From Mixia osmundae IAM 14324 (taxonomy: Eukaryota; Basidiomycota; Mixiomycetes; Mixiales; Mixiaceae): a DNA stretch of 64,000 nt. The position numbers and the translations under genes are program-made. The stretch is from the NCBI RefSeq assembly GCF_000708205.1, contig NW_014575560.1, forward strand, positions 746,501-810,500, read 5' to 3'. Shown piece after piece: positions 11,483-22,505 of this stretch (position 1 is the stretch's first letter; each line of letters begins with the position of its first letter). The notes beneath the pieces were generated by a model, which worked only from the letters and a program-made list of their open reading frames with translations, did not search any database and was not told the DNA's origin.

Positions 11483-11891
11483 GCGCAAAGACTGTAAAGA
11501 ACATGTAATGCATTTGCTGTCTCTAGCTTGCTTTCGATGACTTGCATCGAGCGTTCGTCTCTCGTCTCACTGGGGAGCCCTGCTCTAGAGGAGACATCAA
11601 GAGGGTCTTTGCAGATCTGATCTTGCTTCAAGCGGGTATCAAGCTCGTTAGGTATTCGCTCGAGATCTGCAAGGCTCTGCTTCTGTGGCTTTGCGAGATT
11701 TGCGACAGCGATGGGCGAGAGCGAGGGTGGTACACTGTGTTTCGTGTAGAGGTCTTACAGATGATCGTTGCCAAGTTCGCTCGTACAAGCATGCGTTGCC
11801 AGTCTCTTTCGGTATGCAAGGAGACACTGGTATCAAAAAAAAGGGGCTGACTCTCGAAAACGAAAGTCGAAAGAAAGGGCGAGAGTAGAGG
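11483..11891. other. Convergent 3' region, no gene seen
   Basis: This 409 bp interval lies between the stops of IDI1 (+) and the G1 cyclin (-) and should hold both 3' untranslated regions. Short open frames on both strands show no recognisable protein, and I saw no RNA gene. Confidence 0.6.
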
Positions 11892-14476
11892 TCAAGTGCC
11901 GTAGCTCGAGACCATATGGGGTACTGATTCCCATCGAACGATGCCCGGTCGCGTCGAGCCCACAGCTTTTGGAGGAGGGCCAGCTGTCTTGAATGGATCT
12001 GCTTGCGCAAAGATCGTCTCGGACGACTGTGGCGTGCGAGGAACATCGTCATCGGAAGACCAGGATCCGCTTGATGCTGATGCTAATCCCGGGCAGCGAA
12101 GCAACGTGGGCGACAGACGCGGCATGAGGACTTCGGGTGCCTGTGCCCAGCCTCGGTGCGAGAAACGTCGACCAGAAAGGAACCACTCGCGCACAAAGGT
12201 AGACGAGCGAGAGTAATGGCCAGGCGCATACTTCTTGATGAGCGTAGCAGACAGTCTGTCGAGTGCTTGGCCTAATTGTAGATCCATCAGGTAAGCAACG
12301 CTTAGCACGGCTTCGGTCTCGTCCTCAACCTGAGTACGTGGCTAATTAGTAAGACGTGAGGAAGGTCAGAATACCGGCTTACGCGTCGATATCGGTCGAA
12401 CATGAAGCGCGCGAGCATCAGAGCGGCTGCTGCTAGATCTGACGCTTTGAAGCTGATGAAGTCCTTGTGATAGAGCGTAGTCTCAAGCAAGAAGCGAGCG
12501 ACGTGCTGGATACGCTGTTCCTCGACTGTGTTGTCCGCCACGCAGGCCATTCTGATCCAGGACTCAGCAGTCGGATGTCCGAGCACCCAGCCGATCGTAG
12601 AGAGGACGTGGCCTTCCATCTGGATGAATGCGCTCTCGTCGTAAGCGCGGCAGCACATGCTCGACAGCTCTTGCACGGTCGGGACACGATCCTTGGCGTC
12701 TTCGAACTTTGCAGCGATCCAGAGAGCCGAGCAGCCCACCAGTTGATAGTGCTTCTTGAGCACGATGCGCTTAGATACATAGCGATCAACGATGTTCATC
12801 GTCAGGTAGAGCGTCTCTGGTCGGAGACGGCATTGCTGGTGGATCTCGATCAAGAAGTCGACGAGGAACGGGCGCATGTGCCACTCGAGCTCAGGCTGGA
12901 GATCGATGAGCTCGACTGATGCTTGCGTCTTGTCCTGCGCTCCAAGCAATTAGCATGGAGAAGCGCAAAGAACGCGCATACGGACCTCCATCTCGTACAT
13001 GTACTCGCGAATGCTTTCCCGGTACTCGCCTTCGAGCAGACCGAGGAACTCGCGACCGACCCCTTGCACGGGAAGGGGAGACAGTCGACCGGTGCCCTGG
13101 TTGCTGATCGCGAGACGCAGCTGAGGTGGTATGCGTGCACCGCGCAGCTGAGCTGGAAGACGCGTAGATTGAACAGGGCCGAAAGGCTTCTGGGCTGACG
13201 AAGGCGCGCTGCTTGCGACGGAAGACGGGACCGTTGAAGCATTTGAGGCGAGACTGCTCGAGCTGAGGCTTGTATCGAGGCGCGTAAAGCTGTCAGCGCT
13301 GCTGCTCTGACTCATCGTTCCTGAAGTGCCGTGACTCGACAGCTGACGGGTCATCGCCCTCGAGCCTGAGGACTGGCGAGAGATGCTGGAGGAGCGCTTG
13401 CGAGTCCTTCCGATGCCTGTGTCTGACGAGTAGATAGATTGCGAGCTGCTCGAGTCTGGCACAGTTGGCGGATATTGCATGTCTGTACTTGGTGGTGCCA
13501 TTGGGACGTCGAGCAAATCATGCTGATCGACGAAATCGTAGAATGTAGCATCCTCGTCCTCAGCTTCCTCAGTAGACTTTGTGCGCTTTCTGTCTCGCTG
13601 TTGCAATGCAGGACTGCCTGCAGTCTGCGACTCTTCAGTCGTTGGCCTACGGAGCCCGCTTCGTTGACGAGCATGCGATTTCGGCGAGGGGCAAGGGGAC
13701 GAGGAGACGACCATCATGCCATTGTTTGTTGCGCGTGAGAGATCATCTGTGATGGCGGTATCCTCGGATCGCGCATCCTGGCTTGGCGCAAGAGATTCGT
13801 CCATGCTCATAGACACGGATCGAGAAGCGGTCCTGCTGCTGCCACTGCTGTTGCTGCTGTCTCGACGAGCTTGCAGTGACTTGCTTGTGCCGGGCAGCGA
13901 CATAACGTCCCTCACTTTCCGACGCGTCAAGGTGGCCGTAGGTGCCCTCGGCGCGTCAGAAGGCACGTCGACTATGATCATAGAAGACGAGAGAGGCGAA
14001 GAACCATATAAGGAAGCCGACTCGGGCGCGAGCTGCGAAGAGGAGGAAATAGCCACAGCGGGCGACGGTCGCCGCGGCCGTCGCGCGATCACCCTCTCAC
14101 TGACCGCAGGCTGCGCAGGGAGCGTCAAGCTGGCATGCGCAGTGCTGCCAGGCGAGCTCAGAGATGAGGACGAGCTTGGACCGCTAGGTGCTTGTCGAAC
14201 GGCTTCAGATCTTCGCCTCTCGACAGAAACTGAAAGCATGGTGGATAAGGAAGTTGGCGATGATCGTGACGGCGAAGGTCTTGGTCGTTTGGATGGCTGC
14301 GAGCTCTCGCTAGACTCATCAAGGTCATGGCTGTGAGAGCCCGAAGATAGCGCGCTATCCGAGTAGCCGCGATTGGACGCGCTGGCGTGTATACTGGACG
14401 TACCGTTGGCGCTATCCGCGCCTGGCACGACGCCTGCCGCACCGCCATGAGCGAAGGTGGGCAACGCGAGCCTCAT
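11892..14476 (-). CDS. G1 cyclin, Cln/Puc1 type, with long disordered N-terminus
   Basis: Regulatory subunit of the cyclin-dependent kinase acting at G1/S. Three exons, 14476-12986, 12934-12383 and 12329-11892, give 826 residues. Residues 1-480 are low-complexity Ser/Arg/Pro-rich, with many Ser-Pro and Thr-Pro sites. The cyclin box starts at EYRESIREYMYEME and continues with QASVELIDLQPELEWHMRPF, LYLTMNIVDRYVSKR, LVGCSALWIAAKFEDAKDRV and YDESAFIQMEGHVLSTIGW; the second cyclin fold follows. This pattern matches fungal Cln/Puc1 cyclins better than B-type cyclins. The N-terminal extension is unusually long for this class. The gene has 1.4 kb of upstream space, with an SCB-like box and a short upstream ORF noted separately. 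Confidence 0.87.
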
Positions 14477-14532
14477 TGGCTGCTCAGGAGTAGATCAAGT
14501 GAAGAGGAGTCCTTTTCGCAAAAGTGCGATCC

Positions 14533-14553
14533 TCAGCTCGTCTGTGCTCGCAT
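14533..14553 (-). promoter_or_regulatory. Short upstream ORF in the G1 cyclin leader
   Basis: Reading the minus strand, ATG at 14553 opens a frame of six codons (M-R-A-Q-T-S) and a stop, ending 56 bp before the cyclin start. If the transcript begins further upstream, this would be a uORF of the kind that limits translation of yeast CLN3. Whether it is transcribed cannot be seen. Confidence 0.35.
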
Positions 14554-14708
14554 GAGTATGTTCGTATCGGATGTAGCAGAACAGCACGACATACCCACTG
14601 CACAGTTGCTTGAATGCTCACAGTAGGCGTCGAGCTTTGGCAGTCGAAGCAGCACAACGCAGATGTGCTGACTTGGCAAGCCGAAGCAGATGTTGCCGGT
14701 GCTTCGGG

Positions 14709-14715
14709 CGCGAAA
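14709..14715 (+). promoter_or_regulatory. SCB-like box CGCGAAA upstream of the G1 cyclin
   Basis: The heptamer CGCGAAA matches the SBF-type core (CRCGAAA) that drives G1 cyclin genes in budding yeast. It lies 233 bp before the cyclin ATG. A single 7-mer can occur by chance, so the role is inferred from context. Confidence 0.35.
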
Positions 14716-15865
14716 GGCCGAATTAGCTCGTGATGCGTGCAGGCAGAGTAGCAAGTGCTAGAATCGTGTATCGCTCTGCAGGACAGAGGCAATCCAGCGG
14801 AGCAAGAAAGCGAGCAAAGCCAGCGCGAATGTGAGACGTCAAGTCGTTGATGAGGCAGGGTGATATGCGTCTATGCGCAACAGGAGTGTATACCGAGTCT
14901 CGGCAGCGCCGCCAGCAGTGTTACCTGCGAGGAGACAGTGCCTCGACGGGGGCGATGCGTTGCTCGCGCGAACGATAGAGCGCGAGACGTTGCGAGATGC
15001 CGAACGGATGGCGCTTGTTGTAAGCTCGTCGGTGTCTTCGCGAGCGTTGCGACGAACGCAGAGGTGCGAGCGGCAGGAGCTCACTCTTACTCTCAGTTGC
15101 CAAGCCGTCTATCTTTGTCCGGCGTCGCGCGCTCACGTCGAGAGGACGAGACGGAATGCGAGTCGCATACACAAGACTACCTTCACGCCCGGGCTTGCCC
15201 ACTTCGTCGGACACGTCAATGAGAGGGTAGCTCGCGTGCTCGCCCAGCAGAATGGCGGCGTTCTATGTCATCTATAGCCGATCACTTCCAATTGGGTTTG
15301 CACGCGCGTCGTCCTCTTTGACTTTGCATCATCTTCGATCTCATCGGCCACATATCTGCCGCGACAGGGTTACACGCTCTTGCTTGCGCTGGATCAGCCT
15401 GACTATTCGATCAGCGGTCGATGATCATCCGCCAATCGTAATTTCAACTTGTTCCTCGCAGTTGTCGAAACGATATCCTCGCGGATTACGCGCCCTTTCG
15501 AAAGACGCGAAGCCAATTTGACGCGACTTTCGGTTCGGGTAGGTCGATCAGTAAAAAGCGTGGCGAGCATATGTCCGCAAGCTTGGGCTGTCTCGGCAGA
15601 TCGCATAGACTCTGTGTCTAGTTGGCCGGGGCAAGCATAGATTCGAGGCAACGAGCTTCTGTTCCTGGACACGCATGCAATTCCCGGAGACAAGGAGGCC
15701 AGACTGAGGGGCGATCATCTCCCTTAGTGTCGGGTATTGTTACTCTATGATTGCATCCCGTGCCAGAGCTGTGGACAGGCAGCATCGCGATACTTTCGTG
15801 ATGCTGCGTATGCCCGTGCGATGCTCGCGCGGGGTTTCTGTTCGAGCATATGCGGTTGTGCATGT

Positions 15866-17177
15866 TCACAGATGTTCTTCTATTGTGCCGCCTTGGGTTG
15901 TAGCGTCCAGCACCAGCCAGCGGCAGTGAATGCCGCCTTCGGCCTGGAAGATCTCGCAAACGGACTGCGCAATCTGCTCAAAGTTCTGCGTCGCGAGGGC
16001 GAGAATGGTGGGACCTGCGCCGGACAGACATATGCCCAGTAGACCCGGATGACTTGTGGGGCTGAACGAGCTCAATACTGTCGGCAACGCGGGTATCTTT
16101 GGGCAAACGACGGCATGCGTTAGCAGATGGCCAACGCAATGCCTCTGACGCTCACCAAATGCTTTCTGTACGGCTGATGCAGTCTATCTTGCATGGCCTG
16201 GAAGATGAGATCTGGGTCGGGATTTTGCTGGCCGAGCGCTTGCGTCAACACGGCTAACCGCTGCAGATTGAAGACCTGCCGTAACTCTCCGCGTCAGACA
16301 GGTAATGCATATCGAAGGGCACGAGACCGACACAATCTTTGAGAGCATAGGCAGGCTGTAGAGCTGCGCGTGCTTTGGCTGTCGAGACTTCGAAAGCGGG
16401 TATGACTGCGATAGCTTTGACTTTTGGGGACCAGGCCAGCTTGACCCAATGACCGATACCGACGGGCGGCACAGGAGGATCTCTGCCCCAGTTCTCGTCT
16501 GCTTCTGGCGGGTATTCGGGAAGTACTTCTGCCAATGGTATCGAGGCTGCTTTGAGGTCCTCCGGCGGCAATTCTCGCAAGTATGACGCCACGAAACCGC
16601 CGAGGAGAGCGGCAGCGACGTTATCGGGATGGCGTTCGACCATGAGTGCGAAATCGAGTCGCCTGGAATCGCTCAAGCCCAGTCTGCCGAGTCTGTCTGC
16701 GAGCAAAACGCCTGCAATGACGGCCGCGCCTGAGGAGCCTAACCCTCGACCGAAGGGGACGCTGTTCGTCACATGTATGCTGATGCATGCCTCTCCAGCT
16801 CTGTTCTCCGAACCGGTCGTCGTGTAAGGAAAGGAGGTATAGTCGTGACACCGCAAGACGTAGAGCGCAACGCGAGTGATCAGGTTTTTGTACGGATCCA
16901 AAGGGGCCTCTGTTGCTCCTTCGCCGGAATAAGTGAGCTCGACCTGAGCATAGCTGCACTGTGCTCGCTTAGAAGCTTCGAGCGGTGAGCTGCTGGAGTC
17001 TGCGTTGGCCGGCAGGGAAACCTCGAGCTCGAGATAGAGCGACATGGATAATCCGAGTACATCAAAGCCCGGGCCGATGTTGGCGGATGTACTGGGCACG
17101 CTGATCTTGAAGGACACCTGGCAGTACACGGGCGCTCAGTCTGACGGCATCACATGACGCCTGAGGCAGCTCACCAT
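15866..17177 (-). CDS. THR1: Homoserine kinase
   Basis: GHMP kinase phosphorylating homoserine in threonine synthesis. The model has five exons: 17177-17175, 17117-16332, 16275-16156 and 16096-15866, with 379 residues, the first exon being only the ATG codon (four coding segments in all). Family features: VPSTSANIGPGFDVLGL near the N-terminus, the ATP loop VPFGRGLGSSGAA, VERHPDNVAAALLGGF, and the C-terminal LSGAGPTILAL. Intron 2 joins KDC to VFNLQRLAVL, restoring a conserved stretch; without splicing the frame stops. The open frame at 17129 begins with GTG, so an upstream ATG is needed; ATG at 17175 followed directly by GTGAGC and rejoined at the acceptor 17118 gives MVSFKISVPS, a normal family N-terminus. 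Confidence 0.93.
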
Positions 17178-17693
17178 GACGCAACTCGGCTTGACACGAC
17201 ACGAGGAGGATGACTTGTCGCGAGCAGGTGGCGCCTTGCACAAGCACACACTGACCGAAAGCGGGCTGGCTTCTGGCGCTATGCGGTCTTGACTGGTCTG
17301 GTCGTTTCACGAGACTGCAGCTCAGCCAGAGGGATCAGCAGATAGCTCGCCGAGGCAGGAACGAACAGGACGCCAGCGCGAGCGTACCCGCCCAATCTTG
17401 GCACTCCGCTCGAGCTGTCACTGCTGCGAGCGAGCGAGCTGTGTTCCGACTTTCCGAGTCTCCTACCACGGCCAGCACTGTAGAGTTGCTTCCCCGCTTC
17501 AAGCTGAACCGGTCCAGACGCTTCACGCAAGTCTCACCCGACCGGAGCAGCCGGCGGTAAGGTCACTCATCCCAGGCTCATCAGCCGACGGTCATCATCC
17601 TGTCCATTGACTGCCTTGACGAGTCACCAGACGAGGTGTGAGATCCGAGCAAAGCGTGCGGACACAGTCATGCCGGCCTGGTACAAGACCCTC
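17178..17693. other. Divergent intergenic region, THR1 / PPZ phosphatase
   Basis: About 0.5 kb between divergent starts, presumably both promoters. Short open frames give no recognisable product and I see no clear TATA box. Confidence 0.5.
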
Positions 17694-19689
17694 ATGGGTG
17701 CCTCGAGCAGTTCCTCATCTGGTTCGAGCTCGAGGCGGCACGGCCACAGATCATCAGCGTCTACCTCATCTGTCGATCCAGATGCTTCGCTCACATCTGC
17801 TAGCTCGAGCGGGACACCGTCCCGGCAGGGTAGCTCCAGTACCTCTGCCTCTCCCGTACAAGCGAGAGAGCTGGCCAGCCAGGATCCTAGCCGATCCTCG
17901 ACCCTGTCGAACGACCCGACAGACGAAGAAGCGCAGAAGAACATGAACACAGCACTAGGCTCGCCTCCTTCCGGGATACCCAGACGGACATCCGTCACCG
18001 CGCCGCCGCCAAATGCATCAGCTGCCACCTCGAGCACAGCCAGGTCAGATCCGCCAACTCAGGCCATCCCGATATCATCGAGCACGTCCCAAGATGCGGG
18101 CGAGGATGATGTCTCGCCGAGACCTATGCCTGCTTCTAGTCAGCAGTATGGCACATCGCCTTCACATGCGCGTCATCGATCACCTTCAGCTGCTGCAGCT
18201 CCCGCAGTCAGCGCACCGTCTACCGCCAGTTCGCCCATCGACGCTACGGCCACCTCGTCGACGTCCAGTGCGAGTGCGCAGGAAGAGCTTGCAAAGCAGA
18301 GCGAAGGCTTGACCGCTGTGCCAATGACGGCCAGCGCGAGCAATGGCAGTACCCATGCACGCTCAAGCAGTCCTCCCAGACGAAGCTCAACAACCTCGTC
18401 CGCCGCTTCAACATCTTCTAGGCCCGTCGACCCGCAGATACCGACCACGCATACCATCCTGGCCAATCCGCCCTCGACGACTGGCTTCGCAGCGGGCGGA
18501 CTGCTCAGCGCAGCCTCCTCCCTTGCCATCGGATCCGCTCTTGGCTCGAGCGTCGACAATCGATCGAACCAAGGCTCGGTCGACAACCGGTCCAATGCGA
18601 AAGGTGCAAAAGAGGGTTCCAATGGAAATGCGCAGACTTTCGATATCGACGATATGATCTCGAGATTGCTAGATGCAGGCTATACCGGCAAAGTGTCCAA
18701 ATCTGTCTGTCTCAAGAATCCAGAAATCAATGCCATCTGTCAAGCTGCACGTGAAGTCTTTCTGTCCCAGCCGACACTCATCGAGCTCTCCCCACCTGTC
18801 AAGATAGTAGGAGATGTGCACGGGCAGTACTCCGATCTGATTCGTCTCTTCGAAATGTGTGGGTTTCCGCCAAGCTCAAACTATCTGTTCCTGGGCGACT
18901 ATGTCGATCGAGGCAAACAATCACTGGAAACGATCTTGCTCCTGTTATGTTACAAGATCAAGTACCCCGAAAACTTTTTCCTGCTACGCGGCAATCACGA
19001 ATGTGCAAATGTCACTCGAGGTGACTCGTTTGCTAGTGCATGCTCGAAGTCTGACTGATCCGCTATGCAGTGTATGGATTCTACGACGAGTGCAAGCGGC
19101 GCTGCAATATCAAAGTGTGGAAGACCTTTATCGACGTCTTCAACTGCCTGCCGATCGCAGCCGTCGTGGCTTCCAAGATCTTCTGCGTTCACGGAGGTCT
19201 GTCACCCTCCTTGGGTGCAATGGACGACATTCGCAAGATACGCCGTCCTGCCGATGTGCCAGACTATGGCCTGCTCAACGATCTACTATGGTCAGATCCG
19301 AGCGATACCGCACTCGATTGGGAGGACAACGAGAGAGGCGTGAGCTACTGCTTCGGCAAAGCCGTCATTCAGCAATTCTTAGCCAACTACGATTTCGATC
19401 TCATCTGTAGGGCCCACATGGTCGTCGAGGACGGGTTTGTCAGATTGCTTTTTGATAGCTGCACATCTGATCATGGCGCAGATACGAGTTCTGGAACGAA
19501 CGGACGCTCGTCACCATCTTCAGCGCGCCAAATTACTGCGGCGAGTTTGATAACTTTGGCGCAGTGATGAGTGTATCTGAAGATCTCTTGTGCGCATTCG
19601 AACTTCTCAAGCCACTTGACGGGCCAGCACTCAAGAAGGAGATGGCCAAGAATCGAAGGCGAAACTCGTCAGGCATTAGCATCACCTGA
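17694..19689 (+). CDS. PPZ1: Serine/threonine phosphatase, PPZ type
   Basis: PP1-like catalytic domain behind a long Ser-rich tail, as in yeast Ppz1/2, which control K+ transport, salt tolerance and wall integrity. Exons 17694-19020, 19071-19434 and 19482-19689 give 632 residues. The tail (about 1-315) is Ser/Thr/Pro/Ala-rich. Metal-site motifs are [17 protein letters not shown] and LRGNHE; later come RAHMVVEDG and [11 protein letters not shown]. The frame is open from 17670, giving MPAWYKTL before the inner Met. I prefer the second ATG because MGASSS fits the N-myristoylation rule (Gly-2, Ser-6) and yeast Ppz proteins begin the same way. Introns are 50 and 47 nt. The C-terminus is short and basic ([12 protein letters not shown]). 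Confidence 0.93.
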
Positions 19690-20061
19690 CAAAGTGTGTC
19701 TGTGCTCATCTCGTGTTTCCCTTGCACTCACACGCCCGCAACTCTTACGAACGCCTCACGATTGTTGCTCAGGAGGACATGGCTGGTCCTTCTCGCCGCT
19801 CACATTGTGTGTGACCTTGTAGATACACAAATTCAAAAAAGTGAACCACTGTATATCTCGCAACGATAGCGCTCGTGCATCTACTGATCTTCGATCGCTA
19901 TGGCTTGACTTGCGTCGACCACGAAAAGCAGCGTCTTTATATCAAGGCAAGGAAAGTCAGCGGGCGTGATGAATCTCAGCTTGCAAGCGCGTCGAGGCGC
20001 TCGTCTAGCTTGAGGGCCTGCAGCGAGATCAGCCGGAGGTTTGGTTCGCTCATGAGAAGGC
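19690..20061. other. Convergent 3' region, no gene seen
   Basis: About 0.37 kb between the PPZ stop and the modelled end of the convergent unknown gene. A minus-strand open frame at 20090-19881 could be an extra terminal exon of that unknown gene if its last intron is placed differently; nothing else is apparent. Confidence 0.4.
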
Positions 20062-21232
20062 TCACTCGGAAAACAGGCAGCGAACATCAAGCGATTTGGG
20101 AGTGCCGACCACGAAGCATGTTGACGAGTGTAGAAGAGGCGAACTTGGACCTCGGTGACTGGATCGCAACACGATCTGACTTCGTCCGGCCACGCAACCT
20201 GATTCTCTCCGAAGTCCCTGCTTAGTCGTGAGCTGAGTCAGCAAATGATAGCGAATGCCAAACCTGAAGCGAACGAGGAAGTCAAAGAAGATGTCATCGG
20301 TGCCGATGAAGAGGTCCATCGGGACGACATTGATCCTCAATAATCCAAACTGCGCACAGCGTCAAAACTGCGACTGGCTCATGTTGTGTTCCTGACCGAG
20401 ATCTGTGAGGGTCGCCACCAACGCGGCTCCCCAGGCGCACTGCCTCTTCCGACGAGCACAATGGTGGAATACAGCGGGCGGATCTTGGTATCGAGAAATT
20501 CGCTCAAGAAACCTCCTCTTATAGGCGTGTTACACTTGGCGTCCGCTTCGTAGCGTATCTGATACGTGCGTACGAAAGGCAAGTCAGCTGCCACGGTTGG
20601 TACGGCGCTGACGAGGCGAGCAGGCTCGCTGCAATAGGCTCTCTCTGTTCTGCCAGGCGTGCAGTGAGGCTCGCCGGTGATTTCCTGGCCACACTCGATC
20701 CAGCTGTCGGCCTTGTCATCGGGCGACAGATAGGCGTCTGTCACGCCGAGGGTGACGTTGAAACGAACGTGTGCTTTGCAGCATTGTCGATCTTTGACTG
20801 GCCACATCTGCGTGTCTGTTGCGCCTACGACGAACGAGAACTTGCCGCCAGTGATTCTACCAGTATCATCCTTGATTGCACCTTGGGCAACGAGCGAGCC
20901 CGCGTTGCCCTCTGTGCTCGACATGAGCGGCAGAGACGTAAGATAGGTGGTAATCGTCTCACGCTGGACGGGCTTTTGCTTCAGGTTGTAAAGGTCAGCA
21001 ACGATGAGAGCTTGGATCGAGCCATCGAATGTGAAGATGCCATGCTGAGGGCAGCTAGCGGTACCCGTGGCTGAGACTGCGTCAGCCAAACGGCGTTGCG
21101 TACCTCCGGCGCACCTCTCAGCTCGTAGAAAACGCTTCGTACTCCAAAGTCATGTTTTCGATAGATTCCGTCTTGGCCAAAAGCGAGCGACAAACAGTTT
21201 ATGAGACAGAGCAAGAGCAATGAGAAGAGCAT
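20062..21232 (-). CDS. Unrecognised secreted or membrane-anchored Cys-containing protein
   Basis: I do not recognise this gene. The N-terminus MLFSLLLLCLINCLSLAFGQ is a strong signal peptide or signal anchor. The body has five or more Cys (in RQCCKAH, IECGQE, HCTPGR, YCSEP, AKCNTP), Asn-linked sites and beta-type composition, suggesting a lumenal or extracellular domain. Modelled exons: 21232-21104 (ending ELRGAPE, donor GTACGC), then about 21041-20400, then 20358-20062, in which VPMDLFIGTDDIFFDF is aromatic-rich and could be a membrane-associated segment. Both the second junction and the 3' end are uncertain: other acceptors would extend the gene to 19881. The start lies 82 bp from the divergent inositol monophosphatase. 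Confidence 0.5.
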
Positions 21233-21314
21233 GACGTCAACGACAGCGGACAAGAAGGAAGTCGCGTAACGGGCCAAACAGCCTTAAGCCTGACCCTAGC
21301 CCCTGCTCAATACC

Positions 21315-22444
21315 ATGGCGATTGACGATGGCTTCGAGAGCGAGCTGAACTTCTCCATCGACTTGGCTCGGAGAGCGGGGGCCATCATCAAGGAAGCCTC
21401 CGCCAAACGATGGCAAAATGCCAACGTGCAAATCGACAGCTCCAAAAAGAACAGAGTCGACGTCAGCTCTCTGCGCCTGTTCATTGAAGTTTGGCTGAGC
21501 ATTGGATGCATAGCTTGTCACGGAGACCGATCAGCGAGTTGAGAAAGTCGTCAAGGAAGCTATCGCGCAAACGTTTCCTCAGCACAAATTCATTGGCGAG
21601 GAGAGCTTTGCTGCCGGCGAAAAGGCGGAGCTAACAGATGAGCCAACATTCATTGTGGACCCTATCGATGGCACTGTACGTCTGGTTCCAAGGCATCCTT
21701 CACACGCTGAGCACAAAGCTCCAGACCAATTTCGCGCATGGATTCCCTTGGTGCTGTATCAGCATCGGATTAGCATACAAGAAGCAACCCGTCCTCGGCG
21801 TCATCTATAATCCCTTTCTCGAACTACTGTACTCTGCGAGGAAAGGCCACGGGGCTTGGCTCAACGAGAGCACGCGACTACCGCTCTCGCATCCCAACCC
21901 GCTGCCTCTCGCAAGCTTGGGCGATGCCGTCATCTGCGTCGAATGGGGCAGCGACAGAAGTAAAGCTGTGCGCACCTGATCGAAGTATGCACGTCGTCTC
22001 GCTTATTCGAACAACACAGGTGATGGAAGCCAAGGGCGAGAGCTTTACGAGATTGGCGGGTGATCCTACGCAAGTCAAAGGCGGCATCATGGCCCATTCG
22101 TTGCGCAGCTTAGGTTCAGCAGCTCTGAACTATTGCGCGGTTGCAGCAGGGCAGATGGATCTCTATCACGAGGTGAGCAATGGCAGACATCGCAAGACCG
22201 TGCGCTGAGCAGATGTCAGATCGGGTGCTGGGCTTGGGATGTAACGGGCGGAGCGGCGATAGCACGAGAAGCAGGCGCAAAGGTCTATGCACGCAACGGC
22301 AAAGAGCTTCAAGGGGACGACCTCATGGGCCATCACTTCCTCGTCGTTCGAGCCATAGCGCCTACAGATAGCGAAACTTCGGAGCAAGTACAAGACCGCA
22401 TCGTCAAGGAATTCATGGGCGCAGTCACAGAATATGATGTATGA
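21315..22444 (+). CDS. Inositol monophosphatase family protein
   Basis: Mg2+-dependent phosphatase of the IMPase/FIG superfamily, probably inositol-1-phosphatase. Exons 21315-21461, 21514-21675, 21725-21967, 22020-22172 and 22220-22444 give 309 residues. Metal-site motifs are present: [10 protein letters not shown], the Glu in FIGEES, the signature [15 protein letters not shown], split by intron 2 between DGT and TNF, and the second signature [16 protein letters not shown]. The region [14 protein letters not shown] and [15 protein letters not shown] match the fungal and animal type. All four introns are 47-52 nt with GT-AG ends. Confidence 0.94.
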
Positions 22445-22505
22445 CAATTGGGCATGCATGCAGATATCGGTAGCTACACATACGAGCAGAATGATGAGGG
22501 CGGAT

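Larger units (their letters stand above)
14477..15865. promoter_or_regulatory. 1.4 kb upstream region of the G1 cyclin
   Basis: This is the largest gap in the window. It lies between the stop of homoserine kinase and the start of the cyclin, both on the minus strand, so its length most likely reflects an extended cyclin promoter and leader. Open frames up to 134 codons occur on the plus strand (14873-15277) but show no recognisable domain. It contains CGCGAAA at 14709-14715 and a 6-codon minus-strand upstream ORF at 14553-14533. No tRNA was recognised. Confidence 0.55.

Noticed and set aside
13716-14336. 206-codon plus-strand open frame
   Set aside because: Exactly antisense to the low-complexity N-terminus of the G1 cyclin; such frames arise from Ser/Arg-rich codons and show no domain.
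14860-15277. Overlapping open frames of 120-134 codons in the large gap
   Set aside because: Basic, repeat-free, no homology, no splice partner, and alternative frames are equally open; more likely leader or promoter.
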